A stretch of DNA of 6,274 bases. Source: an uncultured Flavobacteriales bacterium (lineage in GTDB: Bacteria; Bacteroidota; Bacteroidia; Flavobacteriales; Crocinitomicaceae). Numbering within the stretch: position 1 is the stretch's first letter; every line of letters begins with the position of its first letter. Positions 1 to 4,330 of this stretch are shown in pieces. The notes below the pieces were generated by a model. That model did no database searches, had not been told where the DNA came from, and saw only the letters and a list, made by a program, of their open reading frames with translations. Location: NCBI GenBank assembly GCA_946479125.1, contig CAMLET010000207.1, positions 1 through 6,274 of the forward strand. The letters run 5' to 3'. A program made the position numbers and the translations under genes.

Positions 1-604
1 TTAGAACAGGACCAGTTCCAGCACCAAGATTTCCCGTTAGTGCAATCTGACGTTGCGTTCCCAATTCCCATAAATCAAATGAACGCATCAACTCGAAACG
101 AAGAAGATTACATCCGTTCGTATTTTCGTAATGGAAAGTGTCGATATCTGTAACAACTGGTTCGTCTGTATAATTTCCGCCCCAATTGTCGTCAATTCCT
201 TCAGCAATATGTACATCAAGCAATACATGATTTTGGTCGGCCATTACGTATTTGTAATGATCAACTCCAAATGTAATTGCCCATCTATCCGTATAATAAT
301 ATCCAAATCGACCATTGTACTGAGGCACAGTGATCGTTGACGGATTGAAATATACATTTGCTTTAAAAGCGTCCGGGCGATCGTAAGCTGTTACATCTTT
401 CAACTTGAAATCGTAATCAGAACCTACAAACCGAATGTCAGATTTTGTATAGTATGACCTATTGTATCCCCAGTAAAAAAAGAACGATCCGGCATCAGTG
501 CTGTGTTTCTTTTTATGCTTTGAGACCTGCGCGATTGCGGTTGTGTTTGCAAGTGCACACATCACCACGGTTAACATAAGTAGGATGATTTTTTTCATTT
601 TCAT
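1..604 (-). CDS. Outer-membrane beta-barrel-like protein, N-terminal part (3' end outside window)
   Basis: The frame is open from ATG 604 to the left edge, giving 201 residues with no stop, so the C-terminus is missing. Residues 1-25 form a signal peptide: Lys-rich start, hydrophobic stretch IILLMLTVVMCALA, and a likely cleavage after AIA, just before Gln26. A basic SKHKKKH patch follows. The mature part is rich in Tyr, Phe, Trp and Gly with alternating hydrophobic residues, for example FFFYWGYNRSYY (41-52) and RFGYYYTDRWAITFGVDHYK (99-118), as in strands of Bacteroidota outer-membrane barrels. I recognise the general type (FYWGYN, then the ITVPQY and GYY segments) as a recurring Bacteroidota protein of unknown function; no specific role can be assigned. 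ATG 598 (MKKIILL) is an equally good start, and neither has a clear Shine-Dalgarno. It begins 16 bases after the rluB stop, so it is probably co-transcribed with rluB. Gene reality is confident, barrel topology moderate. Confidence 0.85.
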   Translation of the reverse strand, partial: MKMKKIILLMLTVVMCALANTTAIAQVSKHKKKHSTDAGSFFFYWGYNRSYYTKSDIRFVGSDYDFKLKDVTAYDRPDAFKANVYFNPSTITVPQYNGRFGYYYTDRWAITFGVDHYKYVMADQNHVLLDVHIAEGIDDNWGGNYTDEPVVTDIDTFHYENTNGCNLLRFELMRSFDLWELGTQRQIALTGNLGAGTGPVL

Positions 605-620
605 CACATGTTTTAATTAA

Positions 621-1562
621 CTATTTCGACATTTTAAGGAAAGCCACCTCTTTTTCAGTTAGATGACGGTAAAATCCTCTTGGTAAATCTTTCTTCGTTA
701 AGCTCGCAAACTGTACACGATCTAGTTTTACAACCACATATCCTAATTTTTCGAACATACGACGTACAATTCGGTTCTTTCCGGAGTGAATTTCAATTCC
801 AACTTCACGAGACGATTTACCATCTTTCACGTATTCAACGTGATCAGCAGCAATTCTTCCGTCTTCCAATTCAATTCCCGATTTCAACAATTCCAAATGT
901 TCCAGTGAAACTGCTTTATCAACCTCAACCTGATAGATCTTCTTTGCCTGGTAACGCGGGTGAGTTAATTTCTTCGCCAAATCACCATCATTTGTAAAAA
1001 GAAGTAATCCTGTTGTATCTCTATCCAATCTTCCAACTGGGTAAATTCTTTCTTTACAAGCTTTGAAAACCAATCCCATTACAGTTTTACGTCCCCAGGG
1101 ATCATCCATTGTTGTAATGAAATCCTTCGGCTTGTTCAACAAAACGTAACGCTTTGTTTCAGCATTGATCGTTTCACCATCGTATTGAACCTTATCTCCT
1201 GGTTTAATCTTATAACCCATTTCGGTTACAACTTTACCATTGATGCTAACAACACCAGATTGGATCAATACATCCGCTTCTCTACGGGAACAAACTCCAG
1301 CATTCGATAAATATTTGTTCAAACGAATTTCATCTTCGTTGAATGTTGGAAGCGGATCACCCTTACGCTCTTGTTTGCGTGGGTCAATTCTGTAAGCACC
1401 TGATTTTGAAGTTGGTTTACTGTCTGATTTTGCATCAGGTTTGTCAGTAGACTTTGCCGCAGTTCTGGGTTTACCAGAGGTCGGTCTTGTTGGCTTTGCG
1501 CCAGTTTTACGCGGGCCTTTAGATGCGTTCGTATCACGCGATCCCGGTTTTCTTGTGTTCAT
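621..1562 (-). CDS. rluB: 23S rRNA pseudouridine synthase, RluB/RsuA family
   Basis: This 313-residue enzyme belongs to the RsuA/RluB/RluE/RluF family, which isomerises specific uridines in rRNA to pseudouridine. RluB acts on U2605 of 23S rRNA (E. coli numbering) in the peptidyl-transferase region. Residues 1-75 are a low-complexity Lys/Pro/Ser/Thr/Arg tail, probably disordered and RNA-binding. An S4 RNA-binding domain lies at about 79-125 (IRLNKYLSNAGVCSRREAD). The catalytic domain starts near 138. It holds the signature PVGRLDRDTTGLLLFTNDG at 175-193, with D180 as the catalytic aspartate, then LTHP (199-202), Y210, and the family C-terminal motif KNRIVRRMFEKLGY (262-275). All key residues are intact. 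RluB rather than RsuA or RluF is favoured by the S4 domain, the KNRIVRRM motif and the usual Bacteroidota assignment, but target specificity is inferred. ATG 1562 is the only start that keeps the basic tail. The downstream outer-membrane protein gene follows after 16 bases. Confidence 0.93.
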   Translation of the reverse strand: MNTRKPGSRDTNASKGPRKTGAKPTRPTSGKPRTAAKSTDKPDAKSDSKPTSKSGAYRIDPRKQERKGDPLPTFNEDEIRLNKYLSNAGVCSRREADVLIQSGVVSINGKVVTEMGYKIKPGDKVQYDGETINAETKRYVLLNKPKDFITTMDDPWGRKTVMGLVFKACKERIYPVGRLDRDTTGLLLFTNDGDLAKKLTHPRYQAKKIYQVEVDKAVSLEHLELLKSGIELEDGRIAADHVEYVKDGKSSREVGIEIHSGKNRIVRRMFEKLGYVVVKLDRVQFASLTKKDLPRGFYRHLTEKEVAFLKMSK

Positions 1563-1581
1563 CTCGAGCAGAATAAAAAGC

Positions 1582-1596
1582 TAACCAACGTGGTTA
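1582..1596. repeat. Short inverted repeat in the rluB leader
   Basis: TAACCA (1582-1587) and TGGTTA (1591-1596) are perfect 6-bp arms around ACG. The repeat falls just inside the predicted rluB transcript, so it could form a small leader hairpin or be a protein-binding site. Six-base arms can arise by chance, so function is uncertain. Confidence 0.3.
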
Positions 1597-1603
1597 ACGG
1601 GCG

Positions 1604-1633
1604 CAAATATACGAAAAAAATGCTGTAGTACAA
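1604..1633 (-). promoter_or_regulatory. Bacteroidota-type promoter for rluB
   Basis: Read on the minus strand, TATATTTG (1611 down to 1604) is a perfect match to the -7 consensus TAnnTTTG of the Bacteroidota primary sigma factor. A TTG (1633 down to 1631) lies 19 bases upstream, within the spacing known for the -33 element. Transcription would begin about 1598-1600, giving a leader of roughly 36-38 bases before ATG 1562. It probably drives rluB and the downstream outer-membrane protein gene. Confidence 0.65.
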
Positions 1634-1642
1634 GGCATTGGG

Positions 1643-1672
1643 TGTAGGGTAGAGTCGCGACTCTACCCTACA
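1643..1672. repeat. Perfect 30-bp intergenic palindrome
   Basis: The arm TGTAGGGTAGAGTCG (1643-1657) is followed immediately by its exact reverse complement (1658-1672), centred on TCGCGA with no loop. The next pair outward (1642/1673) is only a G-T wobble. It lies between two divergent promoters, upstream of both rluB and the saccharopine dehydrogenase gene, so it is not positioned to terminate either gene, and no T-run follows it. It has the look of a dispersed intergenic palindromic repeat; a shared operator for the two divergent genes is the alternative. The palindrome is certain, its role unknown. Confidence 0.9.
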
Positions 1673-1732
1673 TGATAAATAACAATAGGTGTGTGGAAAA
1701 GTGGTTAAAAGATGTTCGTTCATAAATCATTT

Positions 1733-1758
1733 TTGATTTGGAAGTATTGTTAATTTTG
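1733..1758 (+). promoter_or_regulatory. Putative promoter for the saccharopine dehydrogenase gene
   Basis: TAATTTTG (1751-1758) matches the Bacteroidota -7 consensus TAnnTTTG exactly. The nearest upstream TTG (1733-1735, within TTTTTG-like sequence) is only 15 bases away, shorter than the usual 17-23, so the -33 element is weak or misassigned. The leader to ATG 1776 would be about 12 bases. Confidence 0.45.
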
Positions 1759-1775
1759 TAACTCATTTGAGAAGC

Positions 1776-3110
1776 ATGAAAAAAATTCTTGTACTAGGAG
1801 CTGGTTTGTCTGCGTCATCATTAATTCGTTATTTGTTGCAGCATTCGGATGAGCATCAATGGGAAGTTCGCGTAGTTGATCGAAATTTAGATTTGGTGAA
1901 GCGCAAACTGGGTAACTACAAGAATGGTGTAGCTCTTGCTTTTGACGCACTTATTCAAACAGAAAGATATCCTCAGATTGAAGAAGTTGATTTGGTAATT
2001 TCTATGCTTCCTGCACGCTTTCACATTGATGTTGCAAGAGATTGTTTGAAAGCTGGTAAGCATCTGATTACGCCTTCATACGTTTCAAATGAAATGAAAG
2101 AGTTGAACGAAGAGGTGAAAGCTGCTGGTTTGATTTTCATGAATGAAATTGGTGTTGATCCAGGAATTGATCATATGAGTGCAATGAAAATCATTGACGA
2201 GATCAAGGAAAATGGTGGAGATTTGGAAGCTTTTAAATCGTATTGCGGTGGATTAATGGCTCCAGGTTCGGATAACAATCCTTGGAAGTACAAATTCACA
2301 TGGAATCCAAGAAATGTCGTGTTGGCAGGACAAGGAACGGCTCAATACATCGATAGAGGACAATATAAGTTTATTCCATACAATCAGATATTTACGCGAA
2401 TAGAACCTGTAACCGTAGATGCAATCGGGACTTTTGAAGGATATGCCAACCGCGATTCTCTTTCGTATAGAGAAGTATATGGATTGGAAGATATTCCAAC
2501 AATGGAACGTGGAACATTAAGATGCACTGGTTTTTGCCCGGCGTGGAACATTTTTGTTCAGTTGGGAATGACGGATGATTCTTATGTGTTTCCACATTCA
2601 GCAATACAAACACGTAGATCTTTCTTAAATGCGTTCTTGACTTATGATGAGTCAAAAACCGTCGAAACGAAGTTCAAAGAGTTTTGTGCTTTGCATGGTG
2701 TTCATTCAATTGAACAATTTGAGTTTTTGGATTTGTTCAACGGAACGGACCTTCTGGAAAAGGAAAACGCTACACCAGCTCAATTGTTAGAGTTGATCCT
2801 AGTAGACAAATGGAAATTGGAACCAAACGACAAAGACATGTTGGTGATGGTTCACAAATTCGAATACCAGAAGAACGGAAAGCGTTACGAGATTCAATCT
2901 TCTATGATCAATGTTGGTGAAGATCAGATTTATACTTCTATGTCGAATACAGTGGGATTACCCGTTGCCATTTGTGCAAAGCATATGTTGAATGGAAACT
3001 TTACAACGAAGGGTGTTCAGGTTCCAACGGCAAAAGACGTTTACACTCCAATCTTGGATGAGTTGTCTGATTTGGGGATTTTGTTCAATGAAAGAGAGAG
3101 GGAAATTTAG
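1776..3110 (+). CDS. Saccharopine dehydrogenase/reductase (L-glutamate-forming, Lys9/AASS C-terminal type)
   Basis: This 444-residue cytoplasmic oxidoreductase resembles yeast Lys9 (saccharopine reductase, about 446 residues) and the C-terminal half of animal AASS, which interconvert saccharopine with aminoadipate semialdehyde plus glutamate. The N-terminal Rossmann fold has ILVLGAG (4-10) and, at the end of strand 2, VVDR with D35. VDLVISMLPARFH (71-83) and the family block NEIGVDPGIDHMSAMKIIDE (123-142) follow. Other conserved blocks are SYCGGL.AP (155-163), NPWKYKFTW (168-176), YANRDS (223-228), RGTLR.TGF (245-253), DMLVMVHKF (354-362) and TVGLPVA (392-398). D35 would favour NAD(H) over NADP(H), hence a degradative direction; this is inference. 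A TTG at 1767 could add three residues, but ATG 1776 gives the usual short N-terminus before the Rossmann strand and has GAGAAG just upstream. No lysine-ketoglutarate reductase partner is visible here, so the gene stands alone. Confidence 0.9.
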   Translation: MKKILVLGAGLSASSLIRYLLQHSDEHQWEVRVVDRNLDLVKRKLGNYKNGVALAFDALIQTERYPQIEEVDLVISMLPARFHIDVARDCLKAGKHLITPSYVSNEMKELNEEVKAAGLIFMNEIGVDPGIDHMSAMKIIDEIKENGGDLEAFKSYCGGLMAPGSDNNPWKYKFTWNPRNVVLAGQGTAQYIDRGQYKFIPYNQIFTRIEPVTVDAIGTFEGYANRDSLSYREVYGLEDIPTMERGTLRCTGFCPAWNIFVQLGMTDDSYVFPHSAIQTRRSFLNAFLTYDESKTVETKFKEFCALHGVHSIEQFEFLDLFNGTDLLEKENATPAQLLELILVDKWKLEPNDKDMLVMVHKFEYQKNGKRYEIQSSMINVGEDQIYTSMSNTVGLPVAICAKHMLNGNFTTKGVQVPTAKDVYTPILDELSDLGILFNEREREI

Positions 3111-3153
3111 AATAACAGATTTTCTGAAATCCTTGATATAGAATCGATGAGCG

Positions 3154-3185
3154 GGATTTCCCGAATTCCCGAAATTCCTTTTTTT
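3154..3185 (+). terminator. Probable intrinsic terminator after the saccharopine dehydrogenase gene
   Basis: GGATTTC (3154-3160) can pair with GAAATTCC (3171-3178), with one bulged T at 3176, around a 10-base loop. Seven T residues (3179-3185) follow directly. It begins 44 bases after the stop codon. A competing fold uses GAAATCC (3126-3132) with the same GGATTTC, and CGGG/CCCG can also pair locally. It lies between convergent genes, but the U-tract suits only the plus strand. Confidence 0.5.
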
Positions 3186-3200
3186 AGCCCATGAAAATTT

Positions 3201-4058
3201 TTATTTCATTGTTCTGGTCATACTCGACGGTGTAACAATAATGAAGTCTGCTTTTCCTATGAATTCTTTATCGAGCTTATCCAAACTTTCCTGAGAAACG
3301 GTTGAGATAGTCAACACTTTTGTTCCTTTTCGGTACTGCTCAATGTACCACATAATTCCCTGATGATAATCTGAATGAAATGCTCCGTTCAAGTGAAGAA
3401 ATAATCCGTTTTTCTCCAGTTTCGAACAGATTGAATAAGCCATTGTTGCATCTTTTATCGCTTGTGCCAAAGCGAAATCAATTCCGGAAGCATGCATTTC
3501 TTTTCCCATTTGTATCAATTCGGTGTATTGAGATAAAGTAGAATCGAATACAAATGGGAGCGGACACATGAATTGTTTCTCAGTTTCTGGAAGTGAGTCC
3601 AACGACTTTAATCCCTTTTTGAAAACAAGACTTGCATATTTACGAGTAACGTTTGTAGCGTAATATGGAATGCCGCTTTTTTGAGCCCAATACAGCAGGG
3701 GCGCATAATCTGTGTCAAAATTGCTCCACATTTTCGTACTGTCTTTCAACTGTTTTACATCACCATTCGCCATAAAATCGCTTAAAGCCTTTGATTGATG
3801 CAACTCGAACATCTCTGCTCCAATCGCAAATCCTGCATGTTTTTTTAGTGATTTTGACAATTCCAGTTGCAGCCAATGTGCAATCGGATCATCGTGCAAC
3901 TCTCCGAAGAGAACTACTTCCTTTTCCAACGAAGATTTAACCATTGCGTTGAAAGTGGTTTTCTTTCCTTCTGAAGTAAAGATCTGATAAGCGGGCAAAT
4001 CCTGCGAAAATCCGCTGGTAGCTGAAAGCAGTAAGCAAAGAATGAATAGGAATCTCAT
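3201..4058 (-). CDS. Secreted ChaN-like protein (haem-binding uptake / Tiki superfamily)
   Basis: This 285-residue protein has a signal peptide (1-18, MRFLFILCLLLSATSGFS) with cleavage expected before Gln19. There is no lipobox Cys, unlike ChaN proteins that are lipoproteins, so it should be periplasmic. The ChaN/EreA/Tiki superfamily pattern is clear. VVLFGELHDDPIAHWLQ (48-64) carries E53, H55 and H61; GAEMFE (80-85) carries E82; WSNFDTDYAPLLYWAQKSGIPYYATN (111-136) follows; QAIKDATMAYSI (199-210) is next; and NGAFHSDYHQG (224-234) gives H228. In Campylobacter, ChaN binds haem, and the wider superfamily includes metal-dependent Tiki proteases and erythromycin esterases. Which activity applies here cannot be read from sequence. 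On its promoter side TATTTTTG (4070 down to 4063) ends four bases before ATG 4058, a possible leaderless start, though no good -33 TTG is seen. No haem transport genes are adjacent. Confidence 0.87.
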   Translation of the reverse strand: MRFLFILCLLLSATSGFSQDLPAYQIFTSEGKKTTFNAMVKSSLEKEVVLFGELHDDPIAHWLQLELSKSLKKHAGFAIGAEMFELHQSKALSDFMANGDVKQLKDSTKMWSNFDTDYAPLLYWAQKSGIPYYATNVTRKYASLVFKKGLKSLDSLPETEKQFMCPLPFVFDSTLSQYTELIQMGKEMHASGIDFALAQAIKDATMAYSICSKLEKNGLFLHLNGAFHSDYHQGIMWYIEQYRKGTKVLTISTVSQESLDKLDKEFIGKADFIIVTPSSMTRTMK

Positions 4059-4106
4059 ATTTCAAAAATAAGGAATTGAAACCGAAAATGAATTGTACCC
4101 ATTGCT

Positions 4107-4215
4107 TCCCACAGATGCACAGATAATATGGTACCTACCGGTCACCATTTAACGAGTCCTGTCCTGTGCTGAGCTTGTCGAAGTATAGGCGTCTTCAATC
4201 TGTGCATCTGTGGGA
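4107..4215. mobile_element. 109-bp inverted-repeat element (MITE-like or nested intergenic repeat)
   Basis: The arm TCCCACAGATGCACAGAT (4107-4124) and its exact reverse complement (4198-4215) enclose 73 bases. Those hold ATGGT/ACCAT arms (4127-4131 / 4143-4147) around KpnI- and AgeI-like palindromes, a tandem GTCCT pair (4156-4165), and the hairpin at 4163-4189. There is no open reading frame or transposase, and no convincing target-site duplication at the edges. CACAGAT-type iterations are common in intergenic repeats of diverse bacteria. A non-autonomous element or two nested repeat families fits best. It lies upstream of two divergent genes, so it is not a terminator for either. Confidence 0.6.
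4163..4189. repeat. REP-like hairpin repeat with core CTTCGACAAGCTCAG
   Basis: CCTGTGCT (4163-4170) pairs along its full length with AGTATAGG (4182-4189), using two G-T wobbles, around an 11-base loop. On the minus strand the unit reads through CTTCGACAAGCTCAG, a sequence I recognise as a very widespread intergenic repeat in bacterial genomes. It is nested inside the 4107-4215 element. Confidence 0.65.
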
Positions 4216-4297
4216 TTTTTTCATCAAATTCTTTTTGGGGAATCATCTCTTTTTTCATTCTTTAACGTATTGTGGGTATTTCCTTTTGAATTAATCG

Positions 4298-4326
4298 TTG
4301 TAGTTTCATTCTACCTTGTATTTTTG
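4298..4326 (+). promoter_or_regulatory. Bacteroidota-type promoter for the LTA-synthase-like operon
   Basis: TTG (4298-4300), an 18-base spacer, then TATTTTTG (4319-4326) match the -33 and -7 elements of Bacteroidota promoters. The -7 box ends only four bases before ATG 4331, so transcription would begin at or within a base or two of the start codon, giving a leaderless mRNA. It also rules out the in-frame TTG at 4316 as the start, because that codon lies between the two promoter elements. Confidence 0.6.
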
Positions 4327-4330
4327 CATC

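Noticed and set aside
131..340. Plus-strand open frame of 69 codons
   Set aside because: It lies antisense inside the outer-membrane protein gene, whose own frame has a signal peptide and barrel-like composition.
680..997. Plus-strand open frame of 105 codons
   Set aside because: It is antisense to the catalytic domain of the pseudouridine synthase and has no recognisable protein features.
1643..1672. Palindrome as a rho-independent terminator
   Set aside because: Both flanking genes point away from it, no T-run follows on either strand, and it has no loop.
1767..1775. TTG codon at 1767 as start of the saccharopine dehydrogenase
   Set aside because: It adds only Met-Arg-Ser before the usual MKKILVLGAG start, and ATG 1776 is the stronger codon.
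1750..1950. Minus-strand open frame of 66 codons at the start of the saccharopine dehydrogenase gene
   Set aside because: It overlaps the Rossmann-fold coding region and shows no protein-like signature or promoter.
2392..2655. Minus-strand open frame of 87 codons
   Set aside because: It is a shadow of conserved saccharopine dehydrogenase blocks (YANRDS, RGTLR) on the other strand.
3191..3209. ATGAAA/TTTCAT hairpin as a terminator for the ChaN-like gene
   Set aside because: It is AT-only apart from one pair per arm, overlaps the stop codon, and is likely chance in AT-rich sequence.
4107..4215. CRISPR-like or phage attachment site
   Set aside because: There are only two inverted copies, not direct repeats with spacers, and no cas, integrase or tRNA gene is present.
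4316..4330. TTG codon at 4316 as start of the LTA-synthase-like protein
   Set aside because: It falls between the -33 and -7 promoter elements and would not be in the transcript; ATG 4331 fits better.
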